A stretch of DNA of 64,000 nucleotides from Emticicia agri (GTDB lineage Bacteria > Bacteroidota > Bacteroidia > Cytophagales > Spirosomataceae), in contig CAMAQF010000001.1 in the NCBI GenBank assembly GCA_945860265.1, forward strand, positions 62,001 through 126,000, read 5' to 3'. The translations under genes and the position numbers were made by a program. This document shows, in pieces, positions 42,099 through 51,940 of this stretch. The notes under the pieces were generated by a model. It made no database searches and had not been told where the DNA came from. It saw only the letters and a list, made by a program, of their open reading frames with translations. How positions within the stretch are numbered: the stretch's first letter is position 1; each line of letters begins with the position of its first letter.

Positions 42099-43241
42099 AT
42101 GTCTTTCTTAGAAAATATCTATCACCGTTTTGAAGTAAAAAGTACCGCATTTTTGGCAAATAAAAACTGGCAATGGCGAGTTGTAGCTGTGGCGGTTGTG
42201 GCAATGCTTTTGTCGTTTTTCAATAATCAATCGCCGCTCAAGGATTTTAAAAATTATTACGAGGAAGTTATCGTAAAAAAAGGCGAGTATTATTTATATC
42301 AAATTACAAAAGACCGCTCGCAAAATTTGACAGAACACAGAGTTTATCAAGAGGGTGCATCTAATAATCGGGTTTTCCGATTGACACTGCCTGTGCTTGT
42401 GAAAATCTTTCATGTTCGCCATGTCAGTATTTTTGTTTATGGTTTGCAATTGCTATTGGGCATTTTACTTTACTTTTTTTTGACTCGGTTTTTATTTCAA
42501 ATTTTAAATGATAAATTAGCCACTATGCTGGCGGTCATTGCTTTGGCTTGTATTTATTTTGGCACATCATTTTTTGTTGAATATGGTGGTTATGGCGACT
42601 TTTATACTTTCTTTTTTTTGTTTTTAAGTATTTATTTCCGAAACCCTTTGCTGATTTTCTTGGTAATGTTTACTGCTACTTGGTGCGATGAGCGTGCCTT
42701 AGTGGCAGGATGTTTGGTTTTTGCTTATTGGTGGATTGCGGAGAAAATAAAAGACGACAAACCGATTAGTTTTGTACCAAATAGACAAATGTTGGCCATT
42801 GTTGTAGCAGAAATCGCCTATATTTCGTTAAGATATTATTTGATGACTTATCAAGGCATGAAAAGCACTTATAAAAAGGGCGAATTTACCGAACAACTTT
42901 TTGCAAGTTTACCTTCTTTTGGTTTTAAATTTACTTGGATTTTAGAGGGTTTTTGGTTGGTTATGTTCTTGGCTTTTGTGGTTTTATATCTCAAAAAAGA
43001 TTATTTCAAACTATTGATAGTCTTTGGAGGAACAATTGCCATGATAGTTTCGGGGTTTACGACCTACGATTCTACTCGAAGCGGTTCGTTTGTTTTTCCC
43101 ATGATTTTTCTTGGACTGATTATCGTTAAAACAAAACTAACAGAAAAAGAAATGAGAGTTTTCATGTTCTTAGTAGCTTTGCTTTGTTTTTTGCATCCTT
43201 TGGCAAATAAAACGCATGGCGTTGGTTATTTTTTAATGTAA
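42099..43241 (+). CDS. Polytopic membrane protein of unknown function
   Basis: 380 aa, about nine to ten membrane segments (WRVVAVAVVAMLLSFF, IFVYGLQLLLGILLYFFLT, LATMLAVIALACIYFG, YTFFFLFLSIYF, and others). A positively charged N terminus and a 60-residue loop after helix 1 (KDFKNYYEEVIVKKGEYYLY) give a topology like GT-C glycosyltransferases, but no DD or DxE motif is obvious in that loop. It could act on polysaccharides; this is a guess. The preceding gap 41879-42098 has no feature. Confidence 0.7.
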   Translation: MSFLENIYHRFEVKSTAFLANKNWQWRVVAVAVVAMLLSFFNNQSPLKDFKNYYEEVIVKKGEYYLYQITKDRSQNLTEHRVYQEGASNNRVFRLTLPVLVKIFHVRHVSIFVYGLQLLLGILLYFFLTRFLFQILNDKLATMLAVIALACIYFGTSFFVEYGGYGDFYTFFFLFLSIYFRNPLLIFLVMFTATWCDERALVAGCLVFAYWWIAEKIKDDKPISFVPNRQMLAIVVAEIAYISLRYYLMTYQGMKSTYKKGEFTEQLFASLPSFGFKFTWILEGFWLVMFLAFVVLYLKKDYFKLLIVFGGTIAMIVSGFTTYDSTRSGSFVFPMIFLGLIIVKTKLTEKEMRVFMFLVALLCFLHPLANKTHGVGYFLM

Positions 43242-43306
43242 ATATTAGACAAGAAATATGAGATAACAAATTGATTATTAGTATTTTAAAATGTATCATT
43301 ATCAAA

Positions 43307-45004
43307 ATGTTTAAAGTATTTCTACTTATCCTCAGTCTTCAAGCCTTCGCCCAAATTCCAACCAACACTTGGCGAACACACGCCGATTATTTTAATGCAA
43401 AAGGTATAGAAGTCGTAGAAAAAAACAAAGTTTATTGCTTCTCGAAAAATGGCTTTTTCTATTTCGATAAAACTTCTAACGAAAGTTTTACGCTCTCAAA
43501 ACTAAATGATTTGAGCGAAACAAATATCTCTCAAATAAGATACAATTCTGAACTCAAAACCCTGGTTATAGCTTACGAAACTGGTAATTTAGACTTGATG
43601 AGTATTACCTCCGAAGGTTTGCCCGATAAGATTCAGAATATTGATTTTATCAAAAAAACGAATGCAATTCAAGATAGCAAAGCTATTAATAAAATAGAAT
43701 TTCGTGGAGATTTTGCTTATTTGGCGGCCGATTTTGGTTTAGTAGTTTTGGATGTAAAAAAGAATGAAATCAAAGAAACTTATCAAAATATTGGTAAAAA
43801 CGGCATTAAAATAGCTATTAAACAAATTACTTTTGCACGTGACAGTATATTTGTAAATACTCCTGTCGGGATTTTGGGAGCAAAATTTGCCTCAAATAAG
43901 AATCTACAATTTTATGGAAACTGGAATCCAGTAATTAATAACCAACTCTTTGAAAGTCAGTCATTTCCGAAAGATAATCTCATCGTTTTCCCAAATGAAC
44001 TCGAAACCGATGCCCAAGGAAAAATATGGATTGCTGATGGGGAAAATGGACTATTGAGCAATTTTTCTGGAAGCTTTAAAACTTACAACCCAAATAGTGT
44101 AAAGGGCGATATTTTTTCAGTTTTTTACCTAAAACAAACAATTTATACCACTGGTATTACAGGAAACGTATTTGTGGATAACTTGTGGAAAAGTCTAACT
44201 ATCAATCAAACACCAAGCAATAGCACCGATGTAATTGACCAATATGGCTACCGTTGGCAAATCTTGGAGCAAACGCTAAGAGTTACAGACCCAGCCACGA
44301 ATCGAACCCGTTATTATTTCGCTGGAAAAGGTGCAGGAGGTTTACCGACCTCAAATGTCAATTCGATTGCCTTAGACCGAGATAATTTACTTTGGGTAGG
44401 AACAGACAATGGTGTAGCGGTAATCGTAACGACACGAGATATTTTCACCACTGCTTCGGAGGCCTATACGCCGTTTTTCCAAACTCGACGTTTGCTTTTG
44501 CAGGAAGTAGTCAATAAAATTGTAATTGATGGTGGAAATCGAAAATGGATTGCTACCCAAAACGGGCTGAATCTTTTTTCAGCCTCGGCGGATGAACAAA
44601 TTTTGAATTTTACAGAAGAAAACAGTCCGTTACCTTCAAAAAATATCATTGATTTAGCGATTGATGCTACTTCAGGTGAAATCTTTGTTTTAACCGAAAA
44701 CGGACTCCTCTCCTACCGCACAAATTCGTCCAAACCAAGTGAAGACATCAGTTCAGTGAAAATATTTCCGAACCCCGTTCGCCCAGATTTTCAAGGCGTT
44801 CTAACAATTTCAGGACTTCGTGAAAATACTGCTATCAAAATAACAGATACCGCTGGAAGATTGATTTACGAAACAAAATCGAATGGTGGGACTGCTTCTT
44901 GGGACTTGCAAAATCATCGAGCAGCTACATCAATTTATATAATTTTCTGCATAGCCGAAGATGGCTCTGAGAGTTTTGTTGGGAAAGTGGCGGTTTTGAG
45001 GTAA
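43307..45004 (+). CDS. porZ: PorZ-like T9SS protein (beta-propeller plus sorting domain)
   Basis: 565 aa from the ATG at 43307 (MFKVFLLILSLQAFAQ signal); the frame opens 12 codons earlier. The N-terminal PorZ-type propeller is visible (NTWRTHADYFNAKGIEVVEK, NKVYCFSKNGFFYFDK, NDLSETNISQIRYN). Two-component-propeller blades follow (LDRDNLLWVGTDNGVAV, NKIVIDGGNRKWIATQNGLN), and a C-terminal sorting domain (VKIFPNPVRPDFQG, ENTAIKITDTAGRLIYE). PorZ is a surface part of the T9SS attachment complex. The family usually has about 750-800 residues, so this one is short in the second propeller. Confidence 0.75.
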   Translation: MFKVFLLILSLQAFAQIPTNTWRTHADYFNAKGIEVVEKNKVYCFSKNGFFYFDKTSNESFTLSKLNDLSETNISQIRYNSELKTLVIAYETGNLDLMSITSEGLPDKIQNIDFIKKTNAIQDSKAINKIEFRGDFAYLAADFGLVVLDVKKNEIKETYQNIGKNGIKIAIKQITFARDSIFVNTPVGILGAKFASNKNLQFYGNWNPVINNQLFESQSFPKDNLIVFPNELETDAQGKIWIADGENGLLSNFSGSFKTYNPNSVKGDIFSVFYLKQTIYTTGITGNVFVDNLWKSLTINQTPSNSTDVIDQYGYRWQILEQTLRVTDPATNRTRYYFAGKGAGGLPTSNVNSIALDRDNLLWVGTDNGVAVIVTTRDIFTTASEAYTPFFQTRRLLLQEVVNKIVIDGGNRKWIATQNGLNLFSASADEQILNFTEENSPLPSKNIIDLAIDATSGEIFVLTENGLLSYRTNSSKPSEDISSVKIFPNPVRPDFQGVLTISGLRENTAIKITDTAGRLIYETKSNGGTASWDLQNHRAATSIYIIFCIAEDGSESFVGKVAVLR

Positions 45005-45007
45005 AAA

Positions 45008-45038
45008 TAGGAAGCCAAGTTTTCGACCTGCCTTCCTA
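45008..45038. terminator. Possible bidirectional terminator
   Basis: TAGGAAG (45008-45014) pairs with CTTCCTA (45032-45038) in the 39-base gap between convergent porZ and the M1 peptidase gene. No long T-run. Confidence 0.4.
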
Positions 45039-45043
45039 AATAA

Positions 45044-46702
45044 CTACTTACTTATAGATTTTGTAGTTACATAAAAATTCTCATCCACCTTCAATTCAAA
45101 CTTTCCTTTAATAGTTTTCCAAGTGGTTGTTGGATAAATAAACTTCTCTTTTCCGCCATCAACGGTTACTTTTACAGGCATATCGAAACCTTCCACGCAA
45201 TTACTCCAACGATAATTGATTTTGTTTTTTTCTACCGAATACTCTAAAACTGGAATTCTGACATCACGCAAATATTGGTCAAAAACTTTGTCTAAATCTC
45301 GACCCACATTTTTTGATAAATAATCCTCGATTTGCTGCGTCGTAACGGTTTGGTGATAAAAAGTTTTATTCAAACCTCTTAAAATTTGTCGCCACTTGTC
45401 GTCAGAGCGGCTTCCCACATTATTTGTAATTTGGCGAATCGTATGCAGCATATTTCCGCCTTTCGGGTACATATCACCCGAGCCGCTTTTGTTTACATCA
45501 TACGAGCCAATAATCGGAATATCATTTCTGATGCCTTTGCGTGTACCAATTATATATTCAGAAGCTGCTTTTTTGCCAAAATAATATTCAGTATAAAGGC
45601 TCTCCGAATAATTTGTGAAACTCTCGTGAATCCACATGTCGGCTACGTCTTTGTAAGTAATATTATTGGCAAACCACTCATGTCCAGACTCATGAATGAT
45701 GATAAAATCCCATTTCAAACCCCAGCCAGTCCCTGACAAATCTCGACCCAAATACCCATTTTGATATTTGTTTCCATAAGTTACTGAACTTTGATGCTCC
45801 ATTCCTAAATAGGGCACTTCTACCAATTTATAACCATCTTCATAAAAAGGATAAGGCCCAAACCAATGCTCAAAAGCCTTCATCATCATGCCTGCTTGCT
45901 TAAATTGCTCCTTTGCTTTATCCAAATTTTCAGGCAAAACATAATAATCCATAGTCAGTTTGCCTTTTTCTCCCTCAAAAACCTCATCAAAATGGACATA
46001 ATTACCAATATTTACATTTACGCCATAATTATTAATAGGATTCTTCACAAACCAATCGAAAGTTTTAGTACCGTCGGCATTTTCGGTTGTTTTTCTAAGA
46101 CGCCCATTTGAAATATCGGTTAAATTTTTCGGAACGGTGATACTTACTAACATACTATCGCATTCATCGTACATGTGGTCTTTACATGGCCACCAAGCAC
46201 TCGAACCTAAACCCTGGCACGAAGTAGCCACAAAATCATTACCCGCTTTGTCTTTCACCCACTGAAAACCACCATCCCACGGCGGACGCTTCGCTACAAT
46301 TGGTTTACCCGAATATTTTACCACTATGGATTCATTTTTGCCTTTCATTTGGCCTTTTTTCAGCGAAATCAAGTAGGCATTTGCTCCATCTTTTTTGAAA
46401 GAAAGTTCTTGTCCATCTTGTGTAACGTTTTCTATCTGCAAAGGCGGCTGAAGGTCAATTTGTATAGTTTGGTAGGGTTTCAAAACCTCATAAAATACTG
46501 TTGTGCTGCCCGAAATCGCTTTTTCGGTTGGATTTACCTTTACTCGAAGTTCGTAATATTTCAAATCCCACCATTCACGCTCGGGCGTAATTCTTCCACG
46601 AAGAGAATCTTCACGCGTGAAAGTTTTATTGTTGTTTTGCCCACAGGCAGTAATAAAAGGAATGAAATAAAGAAAAAAGAGAATTGTCTTTAGCAATTTC
46701 AT
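45044..46702 (-). CDS. M1-family metallopeptidase, lipoprotein
   Basis: 552 aa. Signal peptide with lipobox (FIPFITACGQ), so membrane-anchored. The zinc site HESGHEWF fits HExxH with the third ligand Glu about 20 residues later (MWIHESFTNYSESLYTEYYF). The exopeptidase motif is GMEHQS in place of GxMEN, as in many bacterial members. The N-terminal domain (YELRVKVNPTEKAISGSTTV) is the beta saddle of M1. It lacks the large C-terminal helical domain of ~850-aa forms. It trims peptides from the N terminus. Confidence 0.9.
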   Translation of the reverse strand: MKLLKTILFFLYFIPFITACGQNNNKTFTREDSLRGRITPEREWWDLKYYELRVKVNPTEKAISGSTTVFYEVLKPYQTIQIDLQPPLQIENVTQDGQELSFKKDGANAYLISLKKGQMKGKNESIVVKYSGKPIVAKRPPWDGGFQWVKDKAGNDFVATSCQGLGSSAWWPCKDHMYDECDSMLVSITVPKNLTDISNGRLRKTTENADGTKTFDWFVKNPINNYGVNVNIGNYVHFDEVFEGEKGKLTMDYYVLPENLDKAKEQFKQAGMMMKAFEHWFGPYPFYEDGYKLVEVPYLGMEHQSSVTYGNKYQNGYLGRDLSGTGWGLKWDFIIIHESGHEWFANNITYKDVADMWIHESFTNYSESLYTEYYFGKKAASEYIIGTRKGIRNDIPIIGSYDVNKSGSGDMYPKGGNMLHTIRQITNNVGSRSDDKWRQILRGLNKTFYHQTVTTQQIEDYLSKNVGRDLDKVFDQYLRDVRIPVLEYSVEKNKINYRWSNCVEGFDMPVKVTVDGGKEKFIYPTTTWKTIKGKFELKVDENFYVTTKSISK

Positions 46703-47200
46703 AAATACAAATTTTGTTGAAAGGGAATTAGTAAAGTCTCTGAAAAACCAAACGCAATATAATTAAAAAATGTGTCTACGCTTATTTTTCATTTCCTAAA
46801 AGACATATTTTTACTAAAAGAAAGGCTTCACTTAAAACGAATGTCGCCCAGCGAAGCCTTCAATGGTATAAATCAAAATTGACGCAAAATAGCTTTTCGA
46901 TGACGCAAAATATAATTGAGCATAAAAAAGTCCCTTTCTTCGATGTTTCTTGCATCTGAAAAAAATGTTTTATAACATTCTTCCGGTGCAATTTATAATA
47001 CTTGTTATGTCATTTTTGTAGGGCAAGTTTCAAACTTGTCTTTATTACTTAAAATACGAAAATCCAATAAAATTTATTATACAATTATGAGGCTCATTCT
47101 AAAGGAACCACCATTATTTAATACAAAACATTCGCTCTCTGGCCCAATTAGCAGTTAACGCACCATAAAACTTTTACTTAACGCAATTTTGAAAATTATG
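46703..47200. other. 498-base gap with a hairpin
   Basis: No ORF supported. A perfect inverted repeat AAGGCTTC (46822-46829) / GAAGCCTT (46853-46860) encloses a 23-base loop. GACGCAAAATA occurs at 46881-46891 and again at about 46903-46913. The rest is plain AT-rich sequence upstream of the M1 peptidase gene and downstream of the hydrolase. Confidence 0.4.
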
Positions 47201-48061
47201 CTATTGCATTTCTTCTAATTTATTTAAGATTTTTGTCCAAATAGTATCTCTGAATTGCTTAGTAAAAAAGCCAAAATGCTCAATTTTCTCTACTCCAAAT
47301 TCAGATGGAATAAGTTTTTCGGAAGTCAAACCTTTGGTTGTTTTGAAATTTTGTAGCAAAAGCGGCACATTTTTTTTGTTGGCTATGGGGTCATCTGATG
47401 CCCAAAAATGAGCAATCGGAAAAGTCAGTTCATGATAATGCCCAAATGGCACAGTTTTTCCGAAAAAGCGTTCGTCCCAAAAATAATTAGGTACACTGCA
47501 CCAATCTGCCCAGTCTTTTACTACTTTTCTGGGTAAATCTTCCATAATTCCGAAACGTTTTGCAGCTACATAACCAGTCAGCCACACACTAATCGGACGA
47601 AAGATTTGAAAGAAAAACAAAGTTTGAAGGCGGTAGCCCAAAGGCATATTTGGCCAATATCCCGAGCCCGAACCAACCGCAACCACACCTTTGATTTTTT
47701 GGTAATTAGGCATTAGTCCAAAATTCATTCCGCCTACACTATGGCCAATCAGTAATTTAGGCAAATTGGGGTATTTTTTATCCAAAAACTCCAAAACTGC
47801 TGGCATATCCTGCGTACCGTATTCGATGTAATTATAATCACAATCCTTCATCGAAGCAGGTGCCGACTCGCAAGTACCTCGATAATCGAATGTGCAGACG
47901 GCATAATTATGCTCCACTAAAAACTTAATAAATGGAAAATAAAACTCCTTTTTTGCACCAGTTCCTGTACATAATTGAATGACAGCTTTTGGTTTTTTGG
48001 GTTCAAATAAAACTGCTGCCAATTCTACCCCATCTTCACACTTTACTTTTAGCTTTTGCAT
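47201..48061 (-). CDS. Alpha/beta hydrolase (serine hydrolase)
   Basis: 286 aa, alpha/beta hydrolase fold. Strand-loop VIQLCTGTGAKKEFYFPFIK carries the oxyanion region, YAVCTFDYRGTCES the second signature, and LLIGHSVGGMNFGLMP the nucleophile elbow with Ser in GHSVGG. Later ASDDPIANKK and KIEHFGFF hold the expected Asp and His. No signal peptide; cytoplasmic esterase or lipase-like with unknown substrate. Confidence 0.85.
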   Translation of the reverse strand: MQKLKVKCEDGVELAAVLFEPKKPKAVIQLCTGTGAKKEFYFPFIKFLVEHNYAVCTFDYRGTCESAPASMKDCDYNYIEYGTQDMPAVLEFLDKKYPNLPKLLIGHSVGGMNFGLMPNYQKIKGVVAVGSGSGYWPNMPLGYRLQTLFFFQIFRPISVWLTGYVAAKRFGIMEDLPRKVVKDWADWCSVPNYFWDERFFGKTVPFGHYHELTFPIAHFWASDDPIANKKNVPLLLQNFKTTKGLTSEKLIPSEFGVEKIEHFGFFTKQFRDTIWTKILNKLEEMQ

Positions 48062-48415
48062 TACTTATATTATACCAAACGTTTGTTTAATTAACAATTC
48101 AATTTCATCATTGTACGAGCAAAAGCATCGTATAAAAACTTACGTTCATCATATAATTTTTAAAACATTCCCTCCCCTTCAAACTCCATAATTGTTTGTT
48201 GAGCTAGTCTGAACGATTATAGCCCAATATAAAAACGATTTTTTATTTACCAAACGATTGGTAGAATAAAAATTAATTTCTCTACATGAGCTCTATGAAC
48301 CTTTTATAAAAATTTATGAATGGTTTAAGGAAACGTTCTAATAATGTGAAACCTTATTTCAGTCAAAACCGTTGTATTTTTAATCAGTTTCCTTATTAAC
48401 ACTTACATTATTTAC
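48062..48415. other. 354-base divergent gap
   Basis: Contains CCAAACGTTTG (48073-48083) and ACCAAACGATTGGT (about 48249-48262), both self-complementary and possibly operator-like. No TAnnTTTG match well placed for either gene and no ORF supported. Confidence 0.35.
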
Positions 48416-49693
48416 ATGAATCGAATGGTTGGATTTGCCATTATGGCAGTCTTTTTTGTATTGATTGACTTTTATGTATGGCAAGCAATAAAGTTGCTTA
48501 TTCGCTCTACCAGCAATTTTACTCAACGTCTTATAAGTTTTGGATTTTGGGGATTCACCATTTTCTCTATCCTTTCGATTATTGCTATTTTCACTTACAT
48601 GCCCATGTCGGCACCCGTAAAAGCAAGTTTTCGTACTTTCTTAATGGCCGGCATTTTTATAATTTATATTTCAAAAATCTTTTCGGTTTTGGTGCTAATA
48701 ATTGATGACTTGATACGCTTTGGCAAATGGGCAGTCAATTATTTTCAAGGTAATTCGGCTGCGACTCAAATGGCTAATGCTGCACTCCAACCTGCTGCTG
48801 AAAAAATCAGTCGTTCGGAGTTTTTAGCAAAAACTGCTCTGACTATTGGAGGCTTGCATGCTGGCGGAATGGCTTGGGGAATTTTGTCTGGAGCTCATGA
48901 TTATAGAGTACGCAATGTAACGCTTCGCATCAAAAATCTACCAAAACAATTCGATGGAATGAAGATTGCTCAACTTTCGGATATCCATTCGGGAAGCTTT
49001 TTCAATAAAACTGCCGTCAAAGGAGGTGTTGAGATGCTAATGAAAGAAAAACCAGATATGTTTTTCTTCACGGGTGATTTAGTAAATAATATTGCTACTG
49101 AATTGAAAGATTACATGGATATTTTCTCGAAAATAAAAGCTCCACTTGGCACTTTCTCAACCCTTGGCAACCACGATTATGGCGATTATACCCAATGGGA
49201 ATCGCCCGAAAAGAAAATTCAAAACCTAAAAGATCTAATGAATGCCCACAAAACTTTGGGCTGGGATTTATTAATGGACGAGCACCGTGCCGTAAAAGTT
49301 GATGGTGAAAGTATTGGAGTCTTAGGAATACAAAATTGGGGTGCCGGAAATTTTGCCAAATACGGGAGTTTAGAGAAAGCTCAACAACATGCCTACGATT
49401 TGCCTGTAAAACTATTGCTTTCTCACGACCCAAGCCATTGGAGAAATCAAGTTTTGGATAAACACAAAGATATTGATGTAGCATTTGCAGGACATACTCA
49501 CGGAATGCAATACGGTATTGAACTTGGTAATTTCAAATGGTCTCCTGTTCAATTACGTTATAAAGAATGGGCTGGCTTATACGAAGAAAACGACCAAAAA
49601 CTCTACGTAAACCGTGGATTTGGATATATTGGTTATCCCGGCCGTTTGGGTATTTTACCCGAAATTGCCATATTCGAATTAAAAGTAGGTTAA
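48416..49693 (+). CDS. YkuE-type metallophosphoesterase with membrane domain
   Basis: 425 aa. Three to four membrane helices in the first ~110 residues, then the calcineurin-like phosphoesterase domain: KIAQLSDIHSGSF (DxH), FFTGDLVNN (GD), STLGNHDYGDYT (GNHD), LLSHDPSHW and AFAGHTHGMQYG (GHTH). All five metal-binding motifs are intact. YkuE-type enzymes hydrolyse phosphodiesters or lipid phosphates at the membrane. Followed by a good terminator. Confidence 0.88.
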   Translation: MNRMVGFAIMAVFFVLIDFYVWQAIKLLIRSTSNFTQRLISFGFWGFTIFSILSIIAIFTYMPMSAPVKASFRTFLMAGIFIIYISKIFSVLVLIIDDLIRFGKWAVNYFQGNSAATQMANAALQPAAEKISRSEFLAKTALTIGGLHAGGMAWGILSGAHDYRVRNVTLRIKNLPKQFDGMKIAQLSDIHSGSFFNKTAVKGGVEMLMKEKPDMFFFTGDLVNNIATELKDYMDIFSKIKAPLGTFSTLGNHDYGDYTQWESPEKKIQNLKDLMNAHKTLGWDLLMDEHRAVKVDGESIGVLGIQNWGAGNFAKYGSLEKAQQHAYDLPVKLLLSHDPSHWRNQVLDKHKDIDVAFAGHTHGMQYGIELGNFKWSPVQLRYKEWAGLYEENDQKLYVNRGFGYIGYPGRLGILPEIAIFELKVG

Positions 49694-49720
49694 ACTGACG
49701 TAATATTTATCGTTTTATAG

Positions 49721-49754
49721 GCGTGTTTTATCTTCGATGAGACACGCTTTTTTT
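49721..49754 (+). terminator. Terminator of the metallophosphoesterase gene
   Basis: GCGTGT (49721-49726) and ACACGC (49742-49747) with an inner ATC-TTCG-GAT-like helix, followed by TTTTTTT. Confidence 0.7.
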
Positions 49755-50008
49755 ATGAAATACTTAAAATTTCTGTTTGTTTTTTTAAGTAAAAAAAGTT
49801 TAGTCAGAAATGGGAATTGTCAAATCCCCTTACTTTTTTTGAAAAAATCGTATACATATAAAATATTTATTTTCAGAATAGTCATTGTTTATATAATACT
49901 GATATTCAATACTTTACATATTTATATTTTAAATTTTCATTATTTTTTACAATAAAGTTTGGCAGTTTGTAAAAAAATATTTTACTTTATTTATTGAAAA
50001 ACATTCAA

Positions 50009-50025
50009 TTGGCACGAAAAATGTG
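50009..50025 (+). promoter_or_regulatory. Sigma-54-like promoter upstream of rpoN
   Basis: TTGGCACG (50009-50016) matches the -24 half of sigma-54 promoters; ten bases after the GG comes GT (50023-50024) where GC is consensus. A start ~12 bases on would leave a ~40-base leader to the rpoN ATG. The remaining part of the 49694-50075 gap is AT-rich with no supported gene. Confidence 0.45.
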
Positions 50026-50075
50026 GTAAGGTCAATATAAATATCTAAAATGATAGGAAAAACTCTACTTACGCA

Positions 50076-51569
50076 ATGCAAAAATTAAGTCTTAACCAGT
50101 CATTACAGCAACGCCTGTCCCCTCAGCAGATACAGTTTATAAAACTGTTGCAAATTCCATCTGCCGAACTTGACCAAAGAATAGAGGAGGAGCTTGAAAT
50201 CAATCCAGCTTTGGAAGAAGGCATGGACATAAACGAGCGTGTGAAAGATGAGTATGATGAAGATTATGATGGCGACATCAGCAGCGACCACGATGATTAT
50301 AGTGAATACGGAGAGAATGAAACATACGAAGGACTTGATGTAAAACAATATCTAAATCAAGATGACTACGCTGGCTATAAAATGCAAGGCGATGGTTGGG
50401 GAGATGATGGCCGTGATCCAATGCCAGTGATTGCGACCAATACTTTGGCCGAATCGTTGGTGCAGCAGCTAGGGTTTTTAGGCCTTGATATTCGTCAAGA
50501 ATCTATTTGTATGCAGCTCATCGGAAGCATCGAAGAAGATGGTTATATTCGCCGCCGGCTTCGTTCAATCTGCAACGATTTAGCCTTTACTCAGAATATT
50601 TATACTAACGAAGAAGAAGTAGATGGTCTTTTGAAAAAAGTGCAAACTTTTGAACCTGCGGGAATTGGAGCGAGAGATTTAAAAGAATGCCTTTTATTAC
50701 AGCTCGACCGCAAAAATCAAGAAGATTTTGCTGTAGAAAATGCGGTAAAAATCATAGATATTTACTTCGATGAATTTACAAAAAAACACTACGATAAAAT
50801 ACAACGCCGCTTAGATATTGATGATGAAACTTTAAAAAGTGCTATCAAAGTTATTACGCGTCTAAATCCAAAACCAGGTAGCATTGGCACTGGCGATAGT
50901 GCTGCAGCTTACTTAATGGCCGATTTTATTGTGACAAATAATAATGGCAAATTGGATGTTATTCTGAACTCTAAAAATGCACCTGAGCTTCGAGTAAGTC
51001 GTTCGTTTTCCGAAATGCTTGATACTTACGATAAAACTGATAAAAATGGTTCGGCTCAACACAAAAGCATTAAAGAAACAGTAACGTTTGTAAAGCAAAA
51101 ACTTGATGCTGCCAAATGGTTTATTGATGCCATCAAACAACGCCAACAGACATTGTTAAAAACCATGAAATCAATCGTTGAGTTTCAGCACGAATTCTTC
51201 CTTGATGGTGATGAGTCTAAGCTAAGACCAATGATTTTGAAGGACATTGCCAATCGCATTGAGATGGACATTTCTACGGTTTCACGCGTTGCCAATAGTA
51301 AATCTGTACAAGCTGATTTTGGTATTTATCCGCTAAAATATTTTTTCTCTGAAGGAATCGCAACCGACTCAGGTGAAGATGCTTCGAGCCGTGAAGTAAA
51401 AAATATCTTGAAAGAACTCATCGAAAACGAGCCTAAAAACTCGCCACTTTCTGACGATAAACTAGAAAAGCTACTCAATAAACGAGGCTATAACATTGCT
51501 CGTCGCACGGTTGCTAAATACCGTGAGCAGCTTAATATTCCTGTGGCTCGTTTACGTAAGCAGTTGTAA
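50076..51569 (+). CDS. rpoN: RNA polymerase sigma-54 factor
   Basis: 497 aa. Region I (LNQSLQQRLSPQQIQFIKLL) binds activators, followed by an acidic region II (YDEDYDGDISSDHDDYSEYG), the core-binding domain and the DNA-binding part with the RpoN box ARRTVAKYRE near the C terminus. Length and order are normal. It needs AAA+ activators, none of which are in this window. A sigma-54-like promoter directly upstream suggests autoregulation. Confidence 0.96.
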   Translation: MQKLSLNQSLQQRLSPQQIQFIKLLQIPSAELDQRIEEELEINPALEEGMDINERVKDEYDEDYDGDISSDHDDYSEYGENETYEGLDVKQYLNQDDYAGYKMQGDGWGDDGRDPMPVIATNTLAESLVQQLGFLGLDIRQESICMQLIGSIEEDGYIRRRLRSICNDLAFTQNIYTNEEEVDGLLKKVQTFEPAGIGARDLKECLLLQLDRKNQEDFAVENAVKIIDIYFDEFTKKHYDKIQRRLDIDDETLKSAIKVITRLNPKPGSIGTGDSAAAYLMADFIVTNNNGKLDVILNSKNAPELRVSRSFSEMLDTYDKTDKNGSAQHKSIKETVTFVKQKLDAAKWFIDAIKQRQQTLLKTMKSIVEFQHEFFLDGDESKLRPMILKDIANRIEMDISTVSRVANSKSVQADFGIYPLKYFFSEGIATDSGEDASSREVKNILKELIENEPKNSPLSDDKLEKLLNKRGYNIARRTVAKYREQLNIPVARLRKQL

Positions 51570-51666
51570 AAAAATAATTGATATGCGGGAATTCCGCTTG
51601 TTAAAAATGAATAATTGAGAATTATTTGATTTTCAATTATACATTTTTTATTTGAAAAATCCACAG

Positions 51667-51699
51667 AAAAAGCCTTCATGAATACTCAGGAAGGCTTTT
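51667..51699. terminator. Terminator between rpoN and DUF4295 gene
   Basis: AAAAGCCTTC (51667-51676) and GAAGGCTTTT (51690-51699), perfect 10-bp stem with A/T-runs giving bidirectional function between convergent genes. Confidence 0.75.
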
Positions 51700-51721
51700 C
51701 GATTTCTAGGCGTGTAATACT

Positions 51722-51877
51722 TTATACTTTCAACGCAGCCTGTAATTCTTCCATAGGAACCATTTCTTCCTTGAAAGTGTAAGCACCAGTTTTTGGTGAT
51801 TTTACAGCTTTGATTACTTTCGCAAAGCTTTTACCTGCGGTTTTATCACGGAGTGTTGCGACTACTTTCTTTGCCAT
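51722..51877 (-). CDS. DUF4295-family small basic protein
   Basis: 51 aa (MAKKVVATLRDKTAGKSFAK ...). It matches the small DUF4295 family of Bacteroidota, which almost always follows rpmG; its Lys/Ala-rich start resembles a ribosomal protein, and a ribosome-associated role has been assumed but I know of no proof. 63 bases downstream of rpmG and presumably cotranscribed. The usual neighbour ftsY is absent here. Confidence 0.88.
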   Translation of the reverse strand: MAKKVVATLRDKTAGKSFAKVIKAVKSPKTGAYTFKEEMVPMEELQAALKV

Positions 51878-51940
51878 TTTTTTAGATTTTAGATATTAGA
51901 AATGAAATAAGAGAAAAATCTCATTTTCATTTCTTCAAGA

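Noticed and set aside
49737-49955. 72-aa ORF on the + strand
   Set aside because: AT-rich, overlaps a terminator stem and has Phe/Ile/Tyr-rich random composition.
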